From the NCBI GenBank assembly GCA_026706505.1, contig JAPOYQ010000424.1, forward strand, positions 2,062 to 23,952: 21,891 nt of DNA, in the 5' to 3' direction. This document shows positions 1 through 6,832 of this stretch, piece by piece (positions within the stretch are counted from its first letter, which is position 1; the number at the start of each line of letters is the position of its first letter). The notes below the pieces were generated by a model. The model made no database searches, was not told where the DNA came from, and saw nothing but the letters and a program-made list of their open reading frames with translations. This stretch comes from Gemmatimonadota bacterium (GTDB lineage: Bacteria; Latescibacterota; UBA2968; UBA8231). A program made the position numbers and the translations under genes.

Positions 1-1430
1 CGCAAGCTCTGCCAATAGGTGCGGCAAAGGTCGCGGGCAAAGAGCGAGAGAGCCGCTGAGGTCGCGACACTGGCAAGGACCGCACCGGCGGCGAGCACAG
101 CGAGCGGTGACCAGGGCAGCAGGGGGCGGGCCAGCAGGAGAGCGGTGAAGACGAAGGCGACCACCAAACCGGGACGGCTGAGCGCGGCGAGATAGGTTGC
201 AAAAGGCAGGCCGATCAAGCGATTGACGAGGTACTGCGAAAGCAGCAAAAACAGCAAAGCCGACGCCGCGATGACGCTGGCCACGCCTTCGACGCCGCGC
301 GGCAGGCCATAGAAGTACAGGGCCGGGATCAGCACCCCCATGCTAAAGAGCGACCAGTAGAAAGACCAGTTGGTCTTGCCTTTGGCCATGAAAATCGAGC
401 CGACTAGGGTGCTGGCGACTTTCAAAAGCGTGGCGACGGCCAACAGGCGCAGCACCATCCACATCGGCTCGGTGTTGACCAAGGCGGCAATCTCCGGCGC
501 GAAGACGAATATCCCCGCGAGGACCGGACCCAGCGCGAGCACTAGGCCCTGTACCGAGGACAAATAGCCACGGCGCAGGAGCGAGTCGTCGTCCACGATC
601 GTCGAAAAGGTTGGGAAGGAGACGCGCTGGATGGTCGTAGCCAGCCTGGTCAAAGGCTGCAAGGTCAATCGTTCGGCCAAGCTGTAATAGGCTTGGGCCG
701 TGGCCCCCAGCGGTACGAAGATGAAGAAATAGGCGATCTTGGTATTGAGCAGGGCCACTACGCGCGAACCCGTGAGATTCAGCGCAAAGCCAAGGATCTG
801 GCGCAGTGCTTGGAGCCGGAAGCGCAGGCGCGGCAGCCAGCGGGCCGACAGGGCGAGGCTGCTGAAGAGACCTAGCTCGCGCACGACCGAGCCGAGGACT
901 GGGATCAAGACGCCCAATTCGGGTCGCCAGAAAAGCAGCAGCGTCACTGTAAGGCCGAAGGTCAGGACCGAAACCAGTTCGGAAAGGGCCACGGCGCGAA
1001 AGTCGAGGTCGCGCTGCAATCTGGCCCGCAATAGGCCCGCTAATGAGGCGCAGGGGATCGCCAGACAGAGCGTGCGCAGGACGCGGCCGAAGGTGTGCGG
1101 GTCTTCGCCCCCCAAAAAAGGAGCTAGCCAAGAGGCTGTGGCGACGACCGTGGCGGTGAGCAGTAGTCCCCAACTTAAACAAGTCCAAAAGGCTGTGTCG
1201 AAGTGCTCCTCGCCTGCGTCCGGTAGCTGGACTAGGGCCGCGCCCAGACCCAAGTCGCCGACCAGCGATAGGAGCATCACTAGGGCTAGCGCCCACTCAA
1301 AATGGCCTAGCTTCTCCAGTGGCAAGAGCTTGTAGAGCGCCAGCATGACGCCGAGCTGGATAACGGAAGCGCTGCCGTTCCAGAGAAAACCGCGCAGGGC
1401 GCGCGTGGCCAGAGAGAGCGGTGCGCTCAC
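1..1430 (-). CDS. MOP-superfamily polysaccharide/lipid-linked oligosaccharide flippase, 3' end cut by window
   Basis: Integral inner-membrane protein expected to flip lipid-linked sugar repeat units (Wzx/MurJ-like) for exopolysaccharide or LPS assembly. The frame is open from GTG at 1430 to the left edge (476 codons visible), so only the C-terminus is missing. The product is a chain of long hydrophobic segments separated by short basic loops. The N-terminus reads RALRGFLWNGSASVIQLGV, then a segment like EWALALVMLLSLVGDLGLG, which matches the family's first two helices and its GDLGLGAAL-type motif; the RARLQRDLDFRAVALSE loop is also typical. The start is set by a stop codon two codons upstream; no strong Shine-Dalgarno is visible, and an ATG at codon 29 is an alternative. 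It lies 13 nt after the transglutaminase-fold gene on the same strand, so they are probably cotranscribed. A 317-codon frame on the same strand inside this gene is a shadow (Arg/Pro-rich, no membrane character). Substrate unknown. Confidence 0.85.
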   Translation of the reverse strand, partial: MSAPLSLATRALRGFLWNGSASVIQLGVMLALYKLLPLEKLGHFEWALALVMLLSLVGDLGLGAALVQLPDAGEEHFDTAFWTCLSWGLLLTATVVATASWLAPFLGGEDPHTFGRVLRTLCLAIPCASLAGLLRARLQRDLDFRAVALSELVSVLTFGLTVTLLLFWRPELGVLIPVLGSVVRELGLFSSLALSARWLPRLRFRLQALRQILGFALNLTGSRVVALLNTKIAYFFIFVPLGATAQAYYSLAERLTLQPLTRLATTIQRVSFPTFSTIVDDDSLLRRGYLSSVQGLVLALGPVLAGIFVFAPEIAALVNTEPMWMVLRLLAVATLLKVASTLVGSIFMAKGKTNWSFYWSLFSMGVLIPALYFYGLPRGVEGVASVIAASALLFLLLSQYLVNRLIGLPFATYLAALSRPGLVVAFVFTALLLARPLLPWSPLAVLAAGAVLASVATSAALSLFARDLCRTYWQSL

Positions 1431-1443
1431 AGGCTAGGTGGCT

Positions 1444-3330
1444 TTACGACGCTTCGACGCACGCTTTGGCGATGCGGCCCTGCTTGCCGAAGATGTTGAC
1501 CGCCCGCGCTTCGAGCACGTTTTCGCCCTCGGTGAGCGTCCACTCAAAGCGGGCCTCGCGCTCCTCGCGCCACGGGCCGCCGTCTTGGCGCACCAAGAAG
1601 TGCGAGAAGTTGGGCGCGGTGTGCTCTAGATCGACTTGCAGCGTGCGCGCCTCTTCCGCCACCTGGAGGTAGAGCCGCGTCTGGTTGACCGACCAGTAGA
1701 AGTCCCCGATGCGCGAGGTCTGCAAGGAGTATTCGGCGTAGCGGGGATCGACGTCGTCTGACCACCACAGATAGCCATCCCAGTGGTACTGCCCAGCGCC
1801 GTGGCGCAGCTCGGCCGGCTCGGCGAAGATCAGGTGCGTGTTGCGCAGCGGAATGCCGAAGCGGCAGAAGACGTCGATATAGCTGGCCATGGGCTCGACG
1901 ACCTTTTGCGGCAGCTTGTTGGCCATGATTTTTTCGCGCCGTTCGTCGGCCGCGGCCTCGTGCAGTTCCAAGGCGTTGATGGGCACGCCGTCGATTTCGT
2001 AGGTGGCATCGAATTCGCGGGCCGGGCCGGCGTCTTCGAGGATCCACTTTTGCAACTCCTCGCTCCAGACCTCGGCCAAGCAGTGGTGATCAACGACGAT
2101 TGAGCGGGCCACCCATCCTAGGGATGAGGCGCAGCCAGCGAACACCGCTCCGTAGTGGGTACACATGCCGAAGCCCCAATCGCCTTTGGTGGTGTCGAGG
2201 ACTTCTAGGGGATTCCAAGAGGGGCAGTGGGGATATTTGTCGGATTGCCAGCCCAGCCACTGGCTGTGGACCCAGTCGCGCAACAGGGCTAGCTGTTCGA
2301 GTTCGGTTTTGCCTTTGGCGATGACTTCGTCAAGGCGGTACTGCTTGCGCAGCCGTTCTTGGTGCGGGTGCAGACCCATATAGGCGAAGGGGTACGAGCT
2401 GTGTACGAACTCGGGTTGGTCGAACTCTGCTCGCTTGAAGGGGGCGAGGCTCTTGGCGTCCTCCTCGATATCAGCTTCGAGGGTGACGGCCTGGAGCGTC
2501 GGGGTCTTGTTGGCCGCGTCGGTTTCGAGGATGGCGCGCCACTGCACGAAGCGCCCGGGCCACTGCAAGGCGGTGCCTCGCTCCCAAGCCGTCCAAGTGC
2601 GTGGATCAAAGGAAGGCGTCGAACCCGTGCGCAGCTCAAAGTGTATTTGGGTCCCTTGCGGCTGGCGCATCCGCGCCTTCAGGTGCAGGCGGCGAATGCC
2701 CATCCGCGGAGCGATGCGGCCGCGGCCGTCTTCGTCGGCGAGGTCGATGAGTGGCGAGCAGAGCGTCCCTTGGGGCGGATGTCCCTTGACGCGCAGCCGC
2801 ACCAGGTACTCGCCTTCAATGGCGCGGGCTTCGCCCAAGGTGCCTTGATGCCAAGTCTTGCCACCGTCAAAGCTGCGGCTTGAGTGGCTTGGGGGTGTGT
2901 CGGCCAGACCGCCCGGGAAGGGGTCGATGTGCAGCACGCCGCTGTGCGAGAACACGAATTCGTTGGTGCCATCCTTGAGGTATTTGGCGGCGATTTTCTT
3001 GCGGTCCCAACCGCCGGTGAGCATGCGCTCGCGGTCTTGGCGGTGGGTGAGGACGTGGCCGTTGACTTGGAGCCGCATGGGTTTGTCGGCGGTGGATTTG
3101 TCGGCGTTGACGTAGAAGAGCAATTCGGCTCCCTTGGTCTTGGCCGAGGGGATGTCGAATTCGACTTTTGCGCAGAGCGCGGGCGTGAGTTCCTCGCAGA
3201 TATCGCCGTCAACTCCCATTTCGTTGGTGATCATATAGGTGGGGGCGAGGCGGGCGGCGGGGGTGGTTTGGGCGTCGATGAAGCGGTCGCGGCGATAGTC
3301 GCGGAAGTCGGCGGTGGTGATGCGTTTCAT
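1444..3330 (-). CDS. Transglutaminase-fold (papain-like) protein with beta-rich flanking domains
   Basis: A 628-residue protein of the transglutaminase-like superfamily; reaction unknown (peptidase, amidase or cross-linking are all possible). The core is at about 340-440: WGFGMCTHYGAVFAG carries the candidate nucleophile Cys390, the VVDHHCLAEVW segment the candidate His416, and KWILEDAG the Asp433, the order and spacing of the Cys-His-Asp triad. Residues 40-300 look beta-rich (jelly-roll or sialidase-like pieces such as SFDGGKTWHQG), and the last 100 residues look like an Ig-like domain (TRLYLQVAEEARTLQVDLEH). No signal peptide or membrane segment is seen, so location is probably cytoplasmic. 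The start ATG has AGGAG six nt upstream. The neighbouring flippase may hint at a surface-polymer role, but this is weak. Expression probably starts in the 239-nt gap shared with the divergent 58-residue gene. Confidence 0.75.
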   Translation of the reverse strand: MKRITTADFRDYRRDRFIDAQTTPAARLAPTYMITNEMGVDGDICEELTPALCAKVEFDIPSAKTKGAELLFYVNADKSTADKPMRLQVNGHVLTHRQDRERMLTGGWDRKKIAAKYLKDGTNEFVFSHSGVLHIDPFPGGLADTPPSHSSRSFDGGKTWHQGTLGEARAIEGEYLVRLRVKGHPPQGTLCSPLIDLADEDGRGRIAPRMGIRRLHLKARMRQPQGTQIHFELRTGSTPSFDPRTWTAWERGTALQWPGRFVQWRAILETDAANKTPTLQAVTLEADIEEDAKSLAPFKRAEFDQPEFVHSSYPFAYMGLHPHQERLRKQYRLDEVIAKGKTELEQLALLRDWVHSQWLGWQSDKYPHCPSWNPLEVLDTTKGDWGFGMCTHYGAVFAGCASSLGWVARSIVVDHHCLAEVWSEELQKWILEDAGPAREFDATYEIDGVPINALELHEAAADERREKIMANKLPQKVVEPMASYIDVFCRFGIPLRNTHLIFAEPAELRHGAGQYHWDGYLWWSDDVDPRYAEYSLQTSRIGDFYWSVNQTRLYLQVAEEARTLQVDLEHTAPNFSHFLVRQDGGPWREEREARFEWTLTEGENVLEARAVNIFGKQGRIAKACVEAS

Positions 3331-3569
3331 GGTGGGCTCCTGGGTGGGGGTCTATGCGGGGAATGTAGGGGGTGATACAGGCTGGGGCAAACAGCAGGAG
3401 CGGGGTCAGCCCTATTTGCTCTAGGATGTGCTGGCCCGACCTCAGCTTTGTCTGCCATGGGCCTAATGCGTAATTTTTGTTTTTGAAAAAGTCGTGCGAA
3501 AGTGTCGTGCAAAGGGATATGAACCACCCATCATCTGTACCCCAGAGGAACTGTTAGGAGAGTAAAACG
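3331..3569. other. Divergent intergenic region
   Basis: A 239-nt gap between the leftward transglutaminase-fold gene and the rightward small operon. Its right half is more AT-rich (TAATTTTTGTTTTTGAAAAA at about 3470-3490) and carries the direct repeat described separately. I found no well-spaced -35/-10 pair. The short open frame that runs through it on the minus strand lacks any family resemblance and is not called. Confidence 0.5.
3491..3514 (+). promoter_or_regulatory. Tandem direct repeat, possible operator of the HTH operon
   Basis: GTCGTGCGAAA (3491-3501) is followed by GTCGTGCAAAG (3504-3514): two 11-nt copies with 10 of the first 10-11 positions alike apart from a G/A change, repeating at a 13-nt step. 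It lies 56 nt before the ATG of the 58-residue gene and just after an A/T-rich stretch with TTGAAA at 3483. HigA-type HTH regulators commonly repress their own operon, so an operator is plausible; a 13-nt step is not a whole helical turn, which weakens the idea. Confidence 0.3.
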
Positions 3570-3746
3570 ATGAACCACGACGATATCATTAAGGAAGTCC
3601 GCACGATTCGCAAACAATTGGCGGCACAACACGACTATGACGTCCGCGCCCTGTTTGCGGCAGCAAAAGAGCGGCAGCAAGAAAGCGAGCGGAAGGTCGT
3701 TAAATTGGTGCCTAAGCCCGTGGAAGCTGTTTTGAGCTCCCCTTAG
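3570..3746 (+). CDS. Small 58-residue protein upstream of HigA-like regulator
   Basis: Short gene with a good Shine-Dalgarno (TTAGGAGAG, about 8 nt before the ATG) and stop TAG, ending 8 nt before the HTH gene, so the two are likely one transcript. The product is charged and probably helical: it opens MNHDDIIKEVRTIRKQLAAQ, continues HDYDVRALFAAAKERQQ and ends with a basic RKVVKLVPKP stretch. I recall many bacterial small proteins with this layout (DxIxxEVRxIR, a central YDVRA, then a KVV-L tail) sitting beside toxin-antitoxin-like genes, but I cannot name a characterised family. Function unknown: antitoxin-like partner or DNA-binding accessory are both possible. That it is a real gene rests on the RBS, codon use and spacing. 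Confidence 0.7.
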   Translation: MNHDDIIKEVRTIRKQLAAQHDYDVRALFAAAKERQQESERKVVKLVPKPVEAVLSSP

Positions 3747-3754
3747 ATTCCGCT

Positions 3755-4042
3755 ATGGAAGTGACCCGAGGCAGCGATAACGTATTTGAGGATATCGGTT
3801 TCGAGCGGGAAGAAGCGGCGAGCCTAAAAGTCCGGGCTGATTTAATGCTCGACCTGAAAAAGTACATCGAAACTAGAGGGTGGACCCAACGTCAAGCCGC
3901 AGCATTTTTTGGTGAGCCTCAACCGCGCATTAGCAATTTAATGCAGGGGGAGATTAGTCGTTTTAGTGTGGATAAACTGATTAATATGCTGACGCGGGCG
4001 GGGATGCAAGTCGAAATTTACGTCAAGCCAAAAGCTGCCTAA
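3755..4042 (+). CDS. HigA-like XRE-family helix-turn-helix protein
   Basis: A 95-residue DNA-binding protein of the short HigA2/COG5606-like group. The N-terminal arm contains the family's NVFEDIGFEREEAASLKVRA stretch, followed by an HTH at about 36-75 (WTQRQAAAFFGEPQPRISNL, then SRFSVDKLINMLTRAG) and a short beta tail ending in VEIYVKPKA. In characterised relatives it is the antitoxin and autorepressor of a RelE/HigB2-type toxin, usually encoded just upstream. Here the upstream partner is a 58-residue protein with no RelE features and no toxin gene follows, so either this is an orphan regulator or the small partner has a different role. Start ATG has no strong RBS, consistent with coupling to the upstream gene. 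Confidence 0.85.
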   Translation: MEVTRGSDNVFEDIGFEREEAASLKVRADLMLDLKKYIETRGWTQRQAAAFFGEPQPRISNLMQGEISRFSVDKLINMLTRAGMQVEIYVKPKAA

Positions 4043-4109
4043 TCGAAAATTCAAAATAGCTTCTACAGGGAGGATGTCGCGCCCAAACTCAGGCGAGAGC
4101 TGTCCGGCC

Positions 4110-4886
4110 TCAGTACTGGGGCCGCAGGGCCTCAACGTATTGGCGCGCGGCAATGGCCGCCGGCAGCGGCTCGTCCCAATCGACCTCCTCAAGCTCGACG
4201 ACGAGGGGACCGTCGTAATCGCTATCCTCTAACAGTCCGAACAACTCCGCAAAGGGCAGTTCGCCTTCCCCGAAGGGCACGGGCTTTTCGCCCTGCTGGT
4301 CGCGCAGGTGGACGAGACCAATGCGCCCGGCGAGGGCTTCGGCAAAGGGCATGATTGGCTCGCCGACCGACAGCAGGTGCCCGGTGTCCAAGAGTACGCG
4401 CGCCCGCTCGGGTAGCTCGGGCATCACCGCTTGGTAGTCGGCCAGTCCTTGGAGGCGGTTGCCTTTGTGGTTGCCCAAGTTGAGGGCGATGTCGGGGATG
4501 TTGTCGAGGAGCGCGTTGACGCCTTCGATAAGGTCGGCGAGCGCCTCGTCCGTGCGGGCACCACCCTTCGCGTTCAGGGTTTTGATGCCAAGGGCGCGGC
4601 CCAAGTGGATGTCCCATTCGAGTTGGCGCAGGTTGTAGGCGAGGTTGCGCTCGTCGGAATCGGCTTTGCGGCCGGTGAGGTTGCGGATGTTGAAGCCGGC
4701 AAGTTGTAGGTCGGCGTCCGCAATGGCGGTGCGGACCATGGGCACGGACCAGTCGCGGTGGACGGGAGTGCTCTCGGTGTAAGCGCGGAAGAGTTCGATG
4801 CGGGAGAAGCCGGCCGCTTTGGCGAGGTCGAGTACCTCGGGCAAGAGCAGGTCCGGGCAGAGGGTCGGGCTGAAGACGAGGTGCAT
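4110..4886 (-). CDS. Xylose-isomerase-like TIM-barrel protein (sugar phosphate isomerase/epimerase family)
   Basis: A 258-residue member of the AP-endonuclease-2/xylose-isomerase-like superfamily, which isomerises, epimerises or dehydrates sugars with a divalent metal. Visible family landmarks are RIELFRAY (Glu31), VLLDTGHLLSVGE (Asp167, His170), LVHLRDQQGEKPVPFGEGEL (His193) and VVELEE (Glu231). The usual ENH motif, whose Glu binds metal, reads LGNHKGN here (Gly138 in the expected Glu position), so either the metal site is rearranged or activity is changed. It overlaps the upstream PhyH gene by one nt (TGATG), implying translational coupling and a shared pathway. Substrate cannot be told from sequence. 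Confidence 0.85.
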   Translation of the reverse strand: MHLVFSPTLCPDLLLPEVLDLAKAAGFSRIELFRAYTESTPVHRDWSVPMVRTAIADADLQLAGFNIRNLTGRKADSDERNLAYNLRQLEWDIHLGRALGIKTLNAKGGARTDEALADLIEGVNALLDNIPDIALNLGNHKGNRLQGLADYQAVMPELPERARVLLDTGHLLSVGEPIMPFAEALAGRIGLVHLRDQQGEKPVPFGEGELPFAELFGLLEDSDYDGPLVVELEEVDWDEPLPAAIAARQYVEALRPQY

Positions 4887-5638
4887 CAGCTAATCCCCTC
4901 CCAATGCGCCCATTGGTCGTCGCAGGTCTCAAAGCGGATATCGTTGGTGTCTTTGCGTGAGAAGCGGCCGATGAGGGCCATGCGGATGTTGCGATTGACG
5001 TTCTTGGAACCCGTGTGGAAGAGCTGGCCGTGCCAGAAGATGGCATCGCCGGCTTGGCCGACAAATTCGCACCCTCGGGGGAAGGTTCCCTCCGCAAATA
5101 CGTCACTGGAAACGCCGCCCTGTACCGACAGTAGCGAGCGCGTTTTGAAGTACTCGTAGGCCACGTTGTGGCTGCCGGGCCAATAGGTGAAGCAGCCGCC
5201 CTGCGAGTCGATGTCCTCGACGTAGATCGTGACGTTGATGGTCATGTAGCCGACCGTGCCTTCGGGCACGCCGTTGGTAGGGGTATAGTAGCCGTCGAGA
5301 TGGCCGCGCTCGGGCAGGGACCAAGTCTTGTCTTTGGATGGGTACACCAACGCGGGACCGGCGCTGCCGGAATTGAGTTGGCCCTCGCCGACCATTTCCT
5401 CCATCATCGCAAAGAGCGGCGACTCGTGGACGGCGGCGCGGATAGCCGGGTGATGGGCGGGCACAGGGGTGCGCGGCCCGGCCTCGATCCAGGTTGCAGG
5501 ATCGTCGCGGTCGGCGTCAATGCCGGTCCAGAGGGCATCTTGAGCGGCTTGAATTTGCGCGGACGTGAGTGCGCCGCGGACAATGAGACAGCCATTTTCC
5601 TTAAAGGAATGCTTGTTTGCGGAGGTAAGATGGGGCAT
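4886..5638 (-). CDS. Phytanoyl-CoA dioxygenase (PhyH) family Fe(II)/2-oxoglutarate oxygenase
   Basis: A 250-residue cytoplasmic oxygenase that would hydroxylate a small molecule using Fe(II), O2 and 2-oxoglutarate. The facial triad is visible: GHLDGYY gives His113 and Asp115, and WHGQLFHTGSKN gives the distal His208; the arginines in NRNIRMALIGRF are placed to bind 2-oxoglutarate. The middle GGCFTYWPGSHN segment is typical of PhyH proteins. An in-frame TTG at 5671 would extend it, but GGAAAGG precedes the ATG at 5638 and a sigma70-like promoter ends right at 5671, so 5638 is preferred. It is the first gene of a coupled pair with the TIM-barrel gene. Such pairs are common in polysaccharide-degrading uncultured bacteria; the substrate is unknown. 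Confidence 0.92.
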   Translation of the reverse strand: MPHLTSANKHSFKENGCLIVRGALTSAQIQAAQDALWTGIDADRDDPATWIEAGPRTPVPAHHPAIRAAVHESPLFAMMEEMVGEGQLNSGSAGPALVYPSKDKTWSLPERGHLDGYYTPTNGVPEGTVGYMTINVTIYVEDIDSQGGCFTYWPGSHNVAYEYFKTRSLLSVQGGVSSDVFAEGTFPRGCEFVGQAGDAIFWHGQLFHTGSKNVNRNIRMALIGRFSRKDTNDIRFETCDDQWAHWEGIS

Positions 5639-5670
5639 GACCGTACCTTTCCAATTGGGTTGAAAAGGCA

Positions 5671-5699
5671 AATATAGAGCGGCTAAAAGGGGGTGTCCA
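5671..5699 (-). promoter_or_regulatory. sigma70-like promoter of the PhyH/TIM-barrel operon
   Basis: On the minus strand TGGACA (5699-5694) and TATATT (5676-5671) are separated by exactly 17 nt, each one mismatch from consensus. Initiation near 5664 would give a leader of about 27 nt containing GGAAAGG just before the ATG at 5638. It fixes the start of the PhyH gene, because the longer TTG-initiated frame would begin inside the -10. Confidence 0.65.
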
Positions 5700-5773
5700 T
5701 TTGCCCGCGGCGAGCCTCCCCATGAGGCAGGGATCCGCCAGCGCGGAAAGGCTCTGCGAGAGATTGTGGAAGG

Positions 5774-5795
5774 GAGTGCTGTGGCCGAGGCACTC
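5774..5795 (-). terminator. Possible hairpin after the UxuA-like gene
   Basis: Immediately after the TGA of the UxuA-like gene the minus strand reads GAGTGC, a 10-nt loop, then GCACTC. A six-base-pair stem with no T-run is weak; it may end transcription before the separate promoter at 5671-5699, or mean nothing. Confidence 0.25.
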
Positions 5796-6665
5796 TCAGA
5801 GGACGACCGCTTGGTCTAAGGCGCGGATGTAGCCAAGAGTCCACGCTAGCCCCGCGGCGTGGTCGCCGGCAATGGACGGGAAGTGCTCGGGGTAAATCTG
5901 GCCGTTGTAGTCGATCTCTTTGAGGGCGCGGATGGTGCCGACCATATCGACTTCCCCCGCACCGAATGGCACTTCGAGGTAGCCCAAGTCCGCCAGCCGC
6001 TGCTCGATTTCCGGGGTAGAAGGCCCTTGGGCCTTGGTGACTATGTCGCGCACGTGGACCATGAAGACCTTGTCGCCGAAGTGGCGAATGACCTCGGGCA
6101 GGCTGTCGCCGGCCATTTGCGACTTGCCCTGGCAGAAGGTCAGACCATGGGCCGGCGAGTCGGTGGCGGCCATGAGATTTGAAAAGGTCTCTCTGTTCCA
6201 GATCAGGCGGTCGGGTACGTGAAACGTGTGGGTGGAAATCCGCACGCCGACTCCTTCGCCGATTTGGCCGAGTTCGCGGAAGATTTCCACCAAGCCCTGC
6301 CAGTGCTGCTGCCGCTCGTCTGGGTCGGTAGGGGCCGCGTCGGCACTAAGGTAGAAATGCACGAGAGGTATCTGCGCGTGCCCCATGTTTTCGATCAGAC
6401 GACGCATGTATCCCACTTCGCGCGCGCGGGATGCGTCGTCAACGCAGGCGTCGAGGCTGAGGCGCGGCGGGGTCAGCCCGGCCAGCACAACTTCGGCACT
6501 GGCGTATTGGTCGGCTAGTGTCTTGAGTGCGTCGGCCGCGGGTGCGTCGTCTGAAGAGAGTTGGCCGGTGTTCAAGACGATGTGGCTAGCGCCGGCGTCG
6601 CGGCAATAGGCGATGTTGCGATCGTGGTCGGCCCCAAAGGGGGCGAAGATGCCGATGTCGAACAT
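5796..6665 (-). CDS. Mannonate-dehydratase (UxuA)-like TIM-barrel protein
   Basis: A 289-residue TIM-barrel protein. The segment GLTFCQGK followed by SLPEVIRHFGDKVFMVHVRD is the hallmark of the UxuA group, where Cys and His are manganese ligands (here Cys178 and His204). THTFHVPD at about 145-152 matches another active-site strand. In mannonate dehydratase an Asp-His pair completes the site; here it reads YPEHFP (Glu260-His261), and the protein is shorter than the usual 350-400 residues, so a related sugar-acid isomerase or dehydratase is likelier than true UxuA. The ATG at 6665 has a very strong RBS (GAGGAGGAATTC). It begins only 31 nt after the 3' end of tRNA-Glu on the same strand, with no promoter of its own that I can see. 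Uronate catabolism would fit the GH88 cluster elsewhere in the window. Confidence 0.8.
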   Translation of the reverse strand: MFDIGIFAPFGADHDRNIAYCRDAGASHIVLNTGQLSSDDAPAADALKTLADQYASAEVVLAGLTPPRLSLDACVDDASRAREVGYMRRLIENMGHAQIPLVHFYLSADAAPTDPDERQQHWQGLVEIFRELGQIGEGVGVRISTHTFHVPDRLIWNRETFSNLMAATDSPAHGLTFCQGKSQMAGDSLPEVIRHFGDKVFMVHVRDIVTKAQGPSTPEIEQRLADLGYLEVPFGAGEVDMVGTIRALKEIDYNGQIYPEHFPSIAGDHAAGLAWTLGYIRALDQAVVL

Positions 6666-6696
6666 GAATTCCTCCTCAGCGTAGCGTACATAAAAA

Positions 6697-6771
6697 TGGT
6701 GCTCCCACGGAGACTCGAACTCCGGTTACAGGGTTGAAAACCCTGGGTCCTAACCGCTAGACGATGGGAGC
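6697..6771 (-). tRNA. tRNA-Glu (anticodon TTC)
   Basis: A full cloverleaf can be folded: acceptor GCTCCCA with TGGGAGC (seven pairs), D-arm with TAGCGGTTAG, anticodon stem CAGGG/CCCTG around loop TTTTCAA (anticodon TTC), T-arm CGGAG/CTCCG around TTCGAGT, A73 and an encoded CCA ending at 6697. The length is 75 nt. A T5 run follows the CCA directly. It has its own upstream promoter and lies between the amidase and the UxuA-like gene, all on the minus strand. Confidence 0.97.
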
Positions 6772-6784
6772 ACGTAGGGCAAAA

Positions 6785-6813
6785 AATATAGACCTAGCCC
6801 CGGATATTGGCAA
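6785..6813 (-). promoter_or_regulatory. sigma70-like promoter of tRNA-Glu
   Basis: On the minus strand TTGCCA (6813-6808), a 17-nt spacer and TATATT (6790-6785) lie just before the tRNA. Initiation near 6778 would leave a leader of about seven nt. It sits in the 61-nt gap after the amidase stop. Because the UxuA-like gene starts 31 nt after the tRNA, this promoter may also drive that gene. Confidence 0.7.
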
Positions 6814-6832
6814 GCCGCCCCGTCGCATTTTG

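Noticed and set aside
343..1296. 317-codon open frame on the minus strand
   Set aside because: Same strand as the flippase but another frame; Arg/Pro/Ala-rich with no membrane or domain pattern. The flippase frame gives clear transmembrane segments.
3327..3527. 66-codon minus-strand frame upstream of the transglutaminase-fold gene
   Set aside because: Pro/His-rich, overlapping the regulatory gap, without RBS or recognisable pattern.
5639..5671. Upstream TTG start for PhyH
   Set aside because: The TTG falls in the -10 box of a good promoter, and GGAAAGG precedes the ATG at 5638.
5700..5795. Riboswitch or structured leader before PhyH
   Set aside because: The stretch lies upstream of the promoter at 5671-5699 and is not in the PhyH transcript; its hairpins are short and weak.
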